The notes under the pieces: model-generated
The model's database searches: none
What the model was told of the DNA's origin: nothing
What the model saw: the letters and a program-made list of their open reading frames with translations, nothing else
Program-made: the position numbers and the translations under genes
Shown: piece by piece, positions 23,935-36,000 of the stretch
How positions within the stretch are numbered: position 1 is the first letter of the stretch
Layout: the number at the start of each line of letters is the position of its first letter
From: Steinernema hermaphroditum
Taxonomy: Eukaryota; Nematoda; Chromadorea; Rhabditida; Steinernematidae
Direction: 5' to 3'
Assembly (NCBI GenBank): GCA_030435675.1
Contig: CM059625.1
Location: 15,376,001-15,440,000, forward strand
DNA: 64,000 nucleotides

Positions 23935-26900
23935 CTGAAGTGTAGACAGCTGTTGATACACGTAAAAAGTGGTAGAGCGCGGCAGTGTTTACATCACGAC
24001 GATGAAAACGAAAGGAAGGGAACGTCAATGTGGGTCACAGTATCTCAATGTTCCACGGAGAAAAGGAGTTGTTATGGACACCAGTACTTTGTGATGAATA
24101 TGAAAATCTAGTCATGTTGTTGAGTTTTGGCTGGTTATCCTAACTCAGGTGTACAACGTGCGTCTTCATCTTGCATTCTTAGATGAATTGCTGGACTGGA
24201 GACCCTCCCCATGGACCATTGTAGCTTATATTCACTTGAGCTCTTCCATCACATAGGCGTGTGTTTATTGTAGAGTCATTTGTAAAGTTATCATGAAGGA
24301 GGCCGAATTTCATGGATGGAATACGGTAGCCACCAAATCGCATACAAGGCAGGTTCAAACCACGATACCCTAAAGGCTCTTATCTCTAGAGCTAAGTTGC
24401 GGTTGCCAGTAACACGTAACCGATAAGACGCGAGCGATAAAGCGGCAGGGGTGCTTATCAAAATCTACGATTGCTATCGGCCAACTTGGGAACCACCAGC
24501 ACGTCGTTAAGTGCGGAAGACGGTGGGTATCGGCGACCTGGCTGCCAGCCCGGCTTCGTACTACCGTTCAAACGAGTTATGGCAAGGTGCGGCTGCTACT
24601 GCTTGTAAGACGGCGTTGGAAACAGGACAACAAGACGCGGAGAAGACGTCCGTGAGGGTAGCGTTGCCGGGCGAAAACACGACACGCGTCGGAATCGCTA
24701 CAGATAGGCGGACGTGTGCGCGGAGGCGGTCGCACGACCCACTTACAAGCCGGGCGACATGTACGCCGACGCGCGAGGAACGACATGACACCAGTAGCGC
24801 CGTTTAGGGATACGGTAGCGCCAGTTGGTGCAGTGCAAAGAAACACAGTAAATTCCAGCGTCGAGACGAGAATTTTCGTGTGGTGTGCTAATGTGAAAAT
24901 TATGAGCTATCAAGGAAACGTCGTCAAATACAAAAAGCGTCTTACCGGTTACAGTACCAACTGAAAAAGAACTAACTGCCAACCCGTTGATAAGGATCGA
25001 TGTGGAAAATCAGCGAATCAGATGACGGCGCATCAGATAGCTTAACTGTTTGATGATCGTTGCCGAACTGGTAGAGTGGTTTCCGACTAACCACAAGGAG
25101 AATTATTGGCTTATCCATCGATCTACATCTAGACTGTCGGTAGCGATTAGAAGTCGCGGTTAATATTTTAATCATGTAACGTCTGTTAGGCTTCTATCCA
25201 TAGGAAAGTGTGCAAAACTGCTCGTTGGACCTGTTCCATCGCTAGTCAGCGAATCGGCTCGCTTGCATCTGAGTTATTTGGTTCGATGTTCTATGTTCTA
25301 TCTTCAGTTTTAAATTAGATTTTCCACAATTTACAGGATCCATATGGGAAAAAGCTTGTGACCTACAGTATACAGTAAAAAAATAGAATAACACACCTGC
25401 GTTTGTAGGCTCTTATCAGTAACACACTAGAAATAAACATAAACATTGGAAGCTTGATGAATCACCAAATCAACGTCATTTGACACTAATGATGAGAATG
25501 GTCCGAGTGATGTTTCTGGTCCTACGTCATAGGACAAGTTAGGTTATTTGTTATGTTTATCATTCTATAACGCTAAGAAGTGACGTTTTCTCATTTGAAT
25601 CTGCACAGCTGATTCGTCATGCGACAGTCAGCGATGGAGTTTTTACTTGCTCCATTAAACCTACACCTTTTACCGATTTGCTGGAATAAATGATCAGTGA
25701 CCACGCCACCTTTTTCAATTTATACTTCCTCGGGCATGCAAATAAAATTTTTTTGCCGTCTTTTTTGGACGTTGACATAGAGGGGCAGTAAAAATGTGAG
25801 GTGTAATTATGGTAGATTTGTAAAACGTTATCCATGTTCACGCAACATTAGAAAAACGATCGAAGAACGGAGAAATATGGGGAACGCGGCGCTACGCATC
25901 TCATGTCACCACGGTTGTTAACACGAGAAAATGTACGCGCTGCGCGTAAAAGTGACAGATCATGTCGTGAACTGGAGATATCATCTCGAAGGTCTTGTAA
26001 TCGCAAAGGTGCGCCAAGAAACGCTGCTGCACCGCGCGGCGTCCCCCAGCCCATGACGCGGCCTTGTCTTTAAAGGTAATGTTTTAGGGTAGAGATTTCA
26101 AGTGACAAATTATTGCCGCTTATGTCTCATAGGAGCTTCAGCTGTGATTTTGGTAGATTAGGGTTTAGGGCCGTTTAAACGATAGCAAAACACTTATCTG
26201 GACCAGCTACAAAAAGGTATTTTTAGCTGAAATGAGGAGATAGGCGGTTGTTTAAGAGCCTATGAAAGTATAGCCTGAAACCATTATCTAGAACGAGCCG
26301 AGCAAAGGGTACAGTAGAGTAGGTTCCTCGTAGACAGAGATGCCGACAAGTTTAGCAAATGTCACCTCACAGAAGACGGTCCATCATCCATATGTCATAT
26401 CCTGGAGAAGCGTTCAGCACAAACCCGCATTCGGCAATTAACACAAAAGACTGAGTCCCGACAAATGCGGTGATGAGAAAAGCTGCGAGATTCGTTATCT
26501 GATTATGGATAGGAGACGCATATGTGATCAATGGATGACCGATGCTCGTTTATGTTTGGGAGACTTTTGGAGTGCCGCTTTTGTAAACATTACTTGGTAG
26601 GGCATTCGAAGAACGGATGTTATCTCATGAGCGCAGGTCAGTAATATTAGCCTACAGCATTTCTGATCACTTTTTAAAAGCAGCCCATGAATGATGTTAA
26701 ATTTTGTTCACAATTGCAAGTTTAGTTATGAACATGAGATAAAATGAGATTGCTCAATATACCAAAAATTTATTTTGTAAATTAGGATTCTTGTGGTGGG
26801 GCAAATACTAGAACGGGCGCTCAAAGTAGACTCACATTAGTTCAGACTCTCTAAGGGCGAATGTCACACCTGATTCGACTCACCCATTGATCAAAACGCC

Positions 26901-28007
26901 CCAAAACCTTTCTCTCTCCGTAACGAACAATTTTACTTTATTTCGAACCTGCAAACCGATAAAGAAATCAAATAATTTTCAAGCCTAGGTTGCCTTGATA
27001 TGGCCTGATTAGTTCTCTTCTTTCTTCGGGCTCTTCAAAGCCTGTGAAAAGTAGAAATCGAGATTGACATAGTAGATTTAAACGACTTTAGTGAACTGCC
27101 ATTTGAGTTTACGAAGCTGTGGAGCAGTGGTGAGTGTCCACTTGGATCGAAAAGGGAGTCGGATAGGGAAAGCTGCTACCCGGTATGCAAACAATCCTTT
27201 CAGTAAACTCAGCGAAATTTGAAAGAAATGCGCCATTTTGTATGCAGCCACGCAATATTTCTGGCTACAGTGCTTGTCATTTTTATCCAGCTCTTTCATT
27301 TGCGTAATCAGCGATCGGTCGTCCGCTCGCTCTCTTTGAAGTTCGCTGTAGGAGCGGTCGTTTTTGACGGTCGCCGTTGGGCAATGATCGCGTTTGCTAC
27401 CAGAAGGCCTGGTATACCACAGAGCCGAAGTTCCACCGTGTCGTCAAGATGCGCATCCCCATCGCTCGACCACCGGAGCAAGCCGAAAAAGCTGTGCAAC
27501 TGCGAAGTTCGAGGCGCCGCCAGCTGCTTCGATGATGGATCCCACTTAACATGTTCTAGGTGTACTTAAGAGAAAAAGACAACAAATTGCTTACAAACTA
27601 CACATAGTAATCATAAAGGGCATGCATGTGATCAGTTCTGCGGGGAAATTTAGAATTAACTTGTCCATACATAGGACTAATTGCTCAGCAACCGCTACTT
27701 TGATCTAAGATTGATATGTCCTTCGGACCCTTGTGATATTAGAAAGCCAACAATTCCTTTCCGACAACTGCCAGGAATAAAATCGGTGCATATCTAAATG
27801 AATTCGATGAACTCCTCGGTATGTCTTCAGTGAGTTGGCCTCTTTTACCCTCTTTTACCCCCGTTCGACTCCAATGCTAGTGCTCGAGTAAACGATACAT
27901 ATTTATTGAACAAATGTATGAAAACTTTAAAACACAAGAAGATTAAGTTTCGATTCATCAGTAATACAAAGAGATTAATAAATAGTGGCGATCGAGCAGG
28001 GCCGCTT
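23935..28007. other. Intergenic region upstream of GATA gene B
   Basis: Apart from the GATA-motif cluster at 24.4 kb I can support nothing specific here. The GC-rich 24.5-24.9 kb segment has overlapping open frames on both strands without splice structure. 25.2-27.9 kb is AT-rich with only short frames. It is probably the promoter and enhancer region of GATA gene B and, at the right end, the 3' flank of the small peptide gene. Confidence 0.45.
24380..24459. promoter_or_regulatory. GATA-site cluster upstream of GATA gene B
   Basis: Four GATA cores in 80 bp: TTATCT at 24380-24385, GATAAG at 24422-24427, GATAA at 24436-24440 and CTTATC at 24454-24459. They lie about 450-540 bp upstream of the minus-strand start at 23924. 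This parallels the cluster upstream of copy A and suggests both promoters respond to GATA factors. Inferred from sequence and position only. Confidence 0.45.
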
Positions 28008-28291
28008 TTATTTCTTGCCGGAATAGGCGGGCGCAGAGTACGAAGGCGCGTATGGGGCGACAGCGACGGCTGCATATCTGAAGGCGGAAAACGATGAACT
28101 CTGTGAAAAGGACGATTTCTTACGAGGGACACTTGGAGTACGAAGGGCACGATGAGTGGGAGCAGCAGCCACCTCCAAGAGAGAGGCAACCGACGGAGAA
28201 TCCAACGAGGGCGACAAGAGCAAGGAAGACGATGCGGAGGGCGAACTGCAGACAGATTACTGAAAGATTGGACTGGGACTGTACTCACCAT
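28008..28291 (-). CDS. Small secreted peptide, Cys- and Tyr/Pro/Ala-rich (3 exons, 64 aa)
   Basis: Minus-strand exons 28291-28289 (the ATG alone), 28245-28124 and 28077-28008, with introns of 43 and 46 bp. Spliced, the protein starts MFALRIVFLALVALVGFSVG, a clear signal peptide. A short segment with four cysteines follows (CLSLGGGCC, then SSC and KCPS) and a tail of alanine, tyrosine and proline ending AYSGKK. It resembles small nematode secreted cuticle or antimicrobial-type peptides in composition, but I cannot name the family. An in-frame ATG 48 nt upstream would add 16 residues. A TATA box just before that ATG makes the inner ATG more likely as the start. Confidence 0.65.
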
Positions 28292-28346
28292 GATCGTAGT
28301 TGGAGAGGAGAAGGCGAGTGAATGCTGGTAAGGGAACATCGGGGTC

Positions 28347-28355
28347 TTATAAATA
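28347..28355 (-). promoter_or_regulatory. TATA box of the small secreted peptide gene
   Basis: TATTTATAA on the minus strand, about 55 bp upstream of the favoured ATG at 28291. A transcription start 25-30 bp downstream would fall between the two in-frame ATGs. TATA boxes in nematodes are common on short, strongly expressed genes. Confidence 0.4.
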
Positions 28356-28703
28356 TCAGCTAGCGACACGGTTCCAAGCAGTGTCACTTTAATGACCACA
28401 TAGTGCAAATCTCGCGGAATGAGAAAAGAACGAAAGAAAGGAATCGGCTGCTAAATTATGCAAATTACAGGGATCCGACGACAAGCAGGTCACCCGCACG
28501 GAGACGCTGTCGATAGCATAATCAACGTTCCTCGTTATAAAGTATGTTGTACGTCACATGTTGGTGTTGGCGGTATCAATTCGGACACTCTATTGTCAAT
28601 ACGGACATGTTCATTCGTTTATTATCGAAAGTGTGTATGTGTAGATGTACAGCGTACCATTTATTATGCTCCTAGTGACAGTGAAAATTCGCGATGTTCA
28701 GAG

Positions 28704-30119
28704 TTAATCACACTTTGATTCCAAGGTACCCGTTGTCAGAACCCGGAGTTCTTCCACAACCCGATTGATGTCATCAGCGCTCACAGGCGTCGTACCGAAG
28801 CTGAAGCGGATAGTTCTCATTGCATCATGTTCACTAATGCCACAGGCAAGAAGCACGGCCGATGGGCTGAAATTGTAGGACTTCATAGTAGGACGAAAAG
28901 GTATGAGGATATTACGTGACGGAAGTGGCGTGACAGGCGGCTCCAGTGCTGGCAATGAAGGTTTCGGCTCTGTCGACGATGTCGCAGGCCGTAATGCGTG
29001 ATTTCAGGAAACTAGCACTGACGGTGTTTTCCAGACGGTCGCTTTCTTCAAAGTTAATCTGAACGTCATCGCCGAACACCCTCTGCAAAGCCAAACAAAT
29101 CATTTTTAAAGAGCATTTCTTCCACGTAATCTACCTTCAATTCGTCCTGAAAGGCACTTTTGTTCTGTATGATGATCTGTTGCTTCGTCTCGTCGGCCGC
29201 TTCCTCCGCGGCAATGCCGAACCCAGCGATCATTGGCGTATTCTCTGTGCTAAATCCCTGTCAGTCATGTCTCTAGAGGTCGAAGAACACTAGTACCCTG
29301 AGCGACGTCCATCTTCTTGTCCACCTCCATAAAAGAGCGGCTCCAAGGTAAACGGTCTGCTAGCGTCGTTCCACACGAGCGCCCCGATTCGTGGAGCATA
29401 GAACTTGTGGCCTACTACAGTAACCACGTCGACGCCGAGCTCTTCCAATTCGATGCGCCTCTTTCCGACTACCTGCGCGACATCCGAGTGAATAATAATC
29501 TTCGCACCAAACTCCGAATCATGTACGATGCGAGAGATCTCTTTCAGCGGCTGGTAGACGCCTGTCTCGTTATTGGCCAACATGACGGTCACCAGGCACG
29601 TGTTTTCGTTGATGAGTCCTGCCAGAGTTTGAATGTCGACCATTCCGGTCTTATTATCAATCGGCAGCTCGAAAAGCTCGATATCGCCTCTTTGCTCGCG
29701 CATTCGAAGCGGAATTTGGACAGACGGGTGCTCGATCGCTGAGGTGATCACTCGCCTAAATGATCTTTTATATTAAATTTTACTTACTCCTAAACTTTGC
29801 CTTTTTCCAGATGCGCAAGTGAAACCATCAATAGCTGCCGTTATGATCCAGTTATTTGTCTAAAAAGTACCCTTTGATGTGAGAAGTGGGAGATGGAACA
29901 TACTTCCGTGCCACCAGAAGTGAAGATGATATTCTTGGGCTTTGTGGCAAACAGCTTGGCGACACGTCGACGAGCCTGTTCCACGACGCTTTTCGCCTCT
30001 TCGCCAAATTTGTTCGAACTTGACGGATTTCCCCATGTTTCGAGGCTATCCACGATGGCCTTCTTCACTCTGCTATGCAGAGGAGTGGTCGCATTATGGT
30101 CCAGATAGACTGGTTCCAT
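28704..30119 (-). CDS. Selenocysteine lyase / NifS-like PLP enzyme (6 exons, 392 aa)
   Basis: Minus-strand exons: 30119-29904, 29859-29801, 29755-29297, 29249-29135, 29082-28916, 28866-28704. The protein is a class-V aminotransferase-fold enzyme. It has YLDHNATTP near the start, SGGTE-NN, IEHPSV, MLANNETG, HSDVAQ, the PLP lysine in VVGHKFYAPR (about Lys209), GGGQE and GTENTPMIAG. The ASTGAACH motif carries the catalytic cysteine at about 333. These match vertebrate selenocysteine lyase more closely than mitochondrial NFS1, so it probably cleaves L-selenocysteine to alanine and selenide in the cytosol. There is no obvious targeting peptide. The loop after the catalytic Cys is short. Intron 2 needs a GC donor (AAAAAG/GCAAAG at 29800) to keep frame. 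A TTCAG acceptor lies 6 bp before the ATG. Confidence 0.9.
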
Positions 30120-30129
30120 GCGTCCTGAA

Positions 30130-30925
30130 TTGGTGGAAATAAGAACAAGTTGACGTTAAAATATAACAGGGAACAACAGAGGGATCGCACGTTTCACAGT
30201 TTCACACTGCAAGCATACACCAATAAAAGCAAACTGACAGTGCGCCGTGTGAACACCTTCGTTGCAAGAGATGTATGATCCGATTAAGCATCTTTATTCT
30301 GTTCGGCTGGTTCATACTGGACTGTCGCTGCATGGTGTAGTCGCATGTTGGGAAGAAATCTTTGCAACGGTTGGCCATGATTTCATCACACATGAGGCAG
30401 GCAGGGTCTTCGCACTAGGACCACATAGTGCTGTCGGCGTCACGTTCAACGTCTTTTCTGAAATGCTTTTAGCGGAGAAATAAGTGGAATGGTGCAATAT
30501 GTATAAGCCGATTGGGCTGGGAGATTGAGAGGATACATTAGTGGTTATAGCAATGCCGCCTTGTTCTACCAATTTTGTGATGTTCGTCCTTAAAATGTAA
30601 CTCATAAGGTGATCCTCGAAAAATACGTATTATAGTTGGTGCTACATTAGTCTACTTCGGAAGAATAATAACAATTGTATGTTGAATATCATGGCATCGC
30701 TAATAGCAACTAAAATCTTAGAAGCTTTGTGCTTCTCTGAACACAAAAATGACGCTACAGTCGGCGATATTGTCTCACAGACGACCTAATAAGTAGTCCT
30801 TGTAGTTCCCCACTAACTCGTTTATTTATCTCAATTGGACTGAAAACGACGTCTCCGCACAATCATCAGCAGCATTACTAGTTAAGTTGAAAGGCTGACA
30901 TAAGCTGGAAATCGAGACTAGAGTA
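30130..30925. other. Intergenic region upstream of selenocysteine lyase
   Basis: No gene is supported. Short open frames overlap on both strands. A probable promoter region for the lyase gene; no specific element recognised. Confidence 0.4.
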
Positions 30926-31834
30926 CAGGGTGTCCCAGATAAATTGCAACATAAAGAAATCCATTTAGCTCACTGTTGTCTTCTCCAACCTCGACACTTT
31001 TATGCGCAAAATGATGCTAAGCCACTGTCAAATAAGAAAACTAAATACGGTTTATCGGGAAGTTTTGATTTCTCTATGATGCATACCTAAACATACACTC
31101 GACTCGAACCCGATCGCCGCGGGTCTGGATTCTGTTTTCTGCCATCAAGTTGCCTCTAGAGCTGTCATAAGTGAATTTAATATCTCGCATCGTAAAGAGT
31201 GGACACGTTTCCATCAGAAAAATCAAATCGCGAAATAAAGGCGATTCAGATCCGGTAAAAGTGCTGAGCAAAAAGATTTACCCTCCACCTTAGGCATTGA
31301 CCGCATCCAGACAAAAGTTGCTTTGGAGCTCTTTGCAGGTGTGCTATCAAGCTGGAAGGATGAACCAATGTTCGGGGACTTGCTTGTTGCGCCACGGTTT
31401 CATAGCGCCCTTTATTATCTTCTGTTAATACACATAGGCAGGAAAAGAGTCTTTTTCCTCAGAACACCAGTTTTGGGTTCTCCAATACAAAAATAGGCTA
31501 TCAAATTCTTTGGATACTGGATCTGTAGGCCGCTAATGAAACGTGGAGGGCGATTACGGGTGATTGTCGCGCTTTTGGACAAGGATTTACCGAAAATAAC
31601 TTCTTATTTAAAAACGGAATTTGACCCAACCTGTGAGCTGGCGCTCGGGGGTTCGAGTGTGATGTATGTTTACGTGTGCATCGTAGCAAAAGCATAATCT
31701 CCCGACAAACTGTTTTCACTTTTCTCATTCGCTAGTGGTGTAGCTTCAGTATGGACATAAAAATGTCGTATTTATAGGAGACCACAGAGAATTACATTGA
31801 TTTCTTTATGTTGCAATTTATCTAGGACACCCTG
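30926..31834. mobile_element. Decayed mariner-like DNA transposon with 36-bp inverted ends
   Basis: The left end at 30926-30961 begins CAGGGTGTCCCAGATAAATT. The reverse complement of 31799-31834 is the same 36 bases with one mismatch. The left end is flanked by TA, the target of Tc1/mariner elements, while the right flank is CA, so the duplication has decayed. The internal 837 bp hold no intact transposase. On the minus strand around 31500-31600, fragments in shifting frames (SKSATITR, then SSIQRI) resemble the helix-turn-helix end of mariner transposases, but this is weak. Confidence 0.65.
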
Positions 31835-32016
31835 CAGAGTCATTTTCATCAGTAGAGTCACACGAAGCAGAGTCATTTTCAAAACAAAGTTGTCAGACGA
31901 CTGTTGTATCTTTGCAAACTCGTGCACTTTTGCCTTTTTCTGCGCTTCATCTCATTCACTAGGCTGCAGAAGACACGTTTTCGGCCGTATTCGTCAACTT
32001 CAGCGGTCTTCCGTTC

Positions 32017-32412
32017 ATGGCTGACGCCAAACGGACCACAGGACTGAAAAGGAATGGTGCCTTTCCGCATTTCGCCCTACCAAGGCTGGAAAATCATAGC
32101 AGCCACGACGACTACAGCTCCTCTGGCTCCTCTGCACAACGCATTCCATATGACCATTTATGCGTCGTCTTACTGTACCCTGACTTTCTAAGCCTCATCT
32201 TCTGTCATTCACTTAAAACATTTTTGGTCTGTAGCGATTTTGCGTGGCTTGCAAGTCGGAGATAGCGGTCGTTTTTTATTTTGCGTCCTTTTCAGCAACT
32301 TCCCGTTTACCAACGGCTCAGGAGACCAGTCAAAGGATAAAGTCTACCCACCGTGTCCTCCCCCTCCGCCTAATTCTGAGGCGTCCAACTCCGAATCAGA
32401 GCAGCGAAAGTG
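32017..32412 (+). CDS. Hypothetical small hydrophilic protein (2 exons, low confidence)
   Basis: ATG at 32017 follows a TCAACTTCAG acceptor by 12-13 bp. Exon 1 (to about 32173) ends at a GTACCC donor and exon 2 (from about 32297, after CTTTTCAG) reads in phase to TGA at 32410-32412. The C-terminal half has a convincing disordered composition (NFPFTNGSGDQSKDKVYPP, a run of prolines, then SEASNSESEQRK). The donor is not a strong one, and an overlapping minus-strand frame is also hydrophilic. The second exon is the better supported part. Function unknown. Confidence 0.3.
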
Positions 32413-33074
32413 AAAAGCACGGGGTATTCAAGCTGCCCATTCTCTTTGGCCATAATTCTTGATTTTAGCTCCTGTGAGTATCGGCGGCGTCATCGCCTTT
32501 AGGGCAGGCTTTCAATCGGAGATATCCACTGTCGATTAGGCTTATGTCTTATCTGCATTGCCTTTTCTTGCATGCGCTACCAATTACTGCAAACAAACTG
32601 TTACAGCAAAATCTTTATACTGTAATGCACAACATTTAAGTGAATGTGGTTGGAAATTTGTATAGATTCAATAGAGAACAGCTACTCTGGATAATGCATT
32701 AAGAAAGATAGAAAAACAGATATCTACAACGCTCGAGGCACAACGGAATTCGGTTGCGAACGCAGGAACAAATCGTTCTAAACACTATATGGCGACTATG
32801 AAACGCGTCAATTTTGCACTTTGAGTTGGTATTTTCATATGTTTGTGGGAAAGATCTTCATGAAAGAAAGCTGCGGAAGATCATAGAATGGCAGAGAAAG
32901 AACTGAATAACGGCGGATAACATGAAATGGAAGTCGGTCTGCTCTATGTACAGATATAATCAGTGGGAAAATGTGATGAAAAGCGAAACAACCCGCACGC
33001 CAACGGCAAAGGAAGAAAAGTCATGGGATCCGGCAAAGGCACAACACGAGAGATGGCTCGCAAGAAGAGAGAGG

Positions 33075-36000
33075 CTACACCCAACTGTCGCCAACAGTCG
33101 ATGTCCGATGGTGTCCGTTTTGCTTCTTCACGGACGCGTACAATGGTTCTCCAGGGACTTGGTCGTAGGCGTTCCTTTGTCCAGCCCTCGCGTAATTGCC
33201 GTAGTACTGCTGCGTAGGGCTGTACATGTGCTGCTGGTGGTGGGAACCGGATCGATCGCTGTTGGGAGTGGATGAGCTGTAGTCTCCATAGCGGGCAGAA
33301 CTGCGATTCACCTAAAGCCATCGAATTAGAGCAAGCTTCAGTTACTGGTTTGTTCGCTATAAAAATAACAATAAGACTGAGCTTGTGCTTACCGAGTGTG
33401 TACTTCCCATGGCACCATACCGCCCAGTACCGGGGGCTCCATCGCTATTCAGCGTGTCATCCAACGTCTCCGACTTCAACCTCGCTGGTCGTTCGGGACC
33501 CTGTGACGAAATCGGTCTCGCAAGAGTGGTAGTATTGCTGTGCCTCGAATGAGCCGGTCCCGAATAGAAGTCAGCCTCCTTCAAGTTGGCCCTTCGGAAG
33601 CCATCGTGCAGCTCTTTGTGTTGCCACATCACGTATAGCACTTGCGATGCGTATTTGCAGACTCTGATGCTGTATGTAGGGGTGGAAGCGGCGAGTTTGC
33701 GAAGACGATCAGTACCACCAGCTTCGTGCAAAGCTCTGAAATCGAATGTTAGGAATAAACGGAAGAAAAGTCACAGACTTTGTGAATTCAACGCTGTTTC
33801 GGACGACTTCGAACAAGATTCCAAGAACAGCAGCGATGGTTCCGTCGGAGATTCCTGGGCTTCTACTTGGTTCATCTGGCCTAGGCAGTTTGCTGACCAG
33901 ATCTTTCATGGCATACTTTCCGATTAACGCTCGGTTTTTCTAAACACAACACGGTAAGAGGATTAAAACACGAAGGGCGTACCTCATCCAAGGAAAGATT
34001 CCTCAAAGCAGTGGCCACCACGCAGACTACTCTGTCGTCCTTCAGCCTGAGCAAATCAACCAGCACGGAGAGACCTTTCTCGGTTCTCACAGCCGATCTC
34101 ACTTGAACGGAAGGATCGAATGAGCAAGCCGCTAGGTTTTGAATCGCAGCGGCGGAGGCTTCCAAGGTGTCGGAATTCGATGAATCTTGCAACAGCTTCA
34201 GGTATAGCTTTACGGTATCCGTGTGCCACAGCAATGCCGCTCCACTATCCGGATTTCCCATGTTCAGCGCCAGCGTGGATTCCCTATCCTTTCCTTTTCT
34301 CTTGAAAAGGCCTTTTTTCTTCGTTTTGGGGCTGCCAGATGGCGCCGACTTGCTCCGTTCACGATGGTGTTTCCTCTCGGCTTCTCGGTTTGGATTGTAG
34401 TCAGGGTCGACGACTTCCTGCACTCTGTAGCTGAGATTTCTCAAAATGCAGATGACGTTCTCGACTTCTTGACCGTCGATCAAGTTCTCGCGTGGTACGG
34501 CCTCCCTTAGGAAATGGAGCAACGCCTCGATGAGACCAGGCGAGTGTCGAAGCATTTGACGAGCAGTAATCGACTCGGCGGAGATGTTCCTGAGCACACC
34601 AGTTCCTGGACCAAATAGACTTCTGTCGATTTTGTGGGGTTCGTTGGGTGAGCGCCGTGTGAGACCAGAGCTGGGCACGACGACATGGGCGATGATGCCA
34701 TCGGAAGCTTGTTCGAGGATTGGTTTCTTGACATCCTGGAAAGGTAGTGATTAAAGTTGATATTGCAGTTATTTGGGGTATGTAGGTAACCCTTATATTA
34801 CGCTGCTTACTGTTGATACTGTGGTACAGAGTGGAAAGAAGACTTACATCACAAGAAGACATATTCCACAGAACCCTCGTTGCCTCTTCCTTGACCGTAG
34901 GATCTTGCGTGTATTTGAGCAAATCGGCTAACGCAGCCACACCTCCACAGTCGTTGATCACTTTCTAAATCGTTTTTGACTAGAATAGGGAAAGAATATA
35001 AGAAATTTACCTTGTTCACATCATTCTCTTTTCCATAAGCCAAATTCTTGAGACAACCACAAGCGTTCCGCTGTATCTCGGGCACATTGCTTTTGAGCAG
35101 CTTGATGAGATTCTGGATTCCACCGTAGTTCCGCGTCTCCTCCTTCACGCTGTTGTCGTTGAAAGTTAAGTGTTGAAGATAACCCGATGCGTTGATTACG
35201 AGATCTTTGTCTTGATTGAGCAAATAGTCGATTACTTCTTTGAGCGTTGGATCTCTCCATTGCACTAAATGCTTTCAATAAAGCAACGCTCGCAGAAGTG
35301 TTCATTACAGTCAGTATTCTTCTTGTGAATCGGCGGCGGAGAGTCGTCTCGATCAGGAATCGGTGGCGATTCCCTGATCATCTCGTCGAGAAGCGTCACA
35401 CTCCCGTGTCTTTCAGCCTCGACGAACTTTGGATGGCCGTCTGTAAACTGGCTTTATGACGGATGCATTGAAATGACCGCAACTCACAGGTCGAGGTGCC
35501 AATAGTGATCGTACTGGATGGGTCAGAAGGCTCGGAGAAGCCGACGGCGTTCTTCGCAACGATCCGGAACTGATACTGATGACCTTGTAGGAGACAGCCG
35601 ACTAAATGCGACAGCCGACTGTTAGATAAGCTGCACGGAGATCGAACGTACCGATTGTTTTGCATGAATGAATCAGTTGGTTTGTGACCTTGTACCACTG
35701 CGTTGGGTCTTGCTGGAAGTCGCGGAACTCCACTTCGTATCCCTGAAAAAGGAGGATATGAAATTCTGAATGGCTGTCTTTAGACTGTCGTAGGATTAGT
35801 GATGAGTCATTTCATAAATAAACGAAGGAGCGGCGTGACCTCTAAGAAGAGCTAAGGAAATGGTTTGGCGACGAAAACGGTTCTGTATCTGACTCATCAT
35901 CGATTTTGTGGCTTTTGTAGAACCGTCTGCGACAAATGTCGATCGATTGATATAATGGAAGTTTCAAGCATCTGTGAATATAGGAGTTGGAACAAATAGG

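Noticed and set aside
29777..29860. GT-donor model for selenocysteine lyase intron 2
   Set aside because: Using GGA/GTAAGT leaves phase 0, and the next exon then reads GCG AGT GAT, destroying the VITSAIEH motif.
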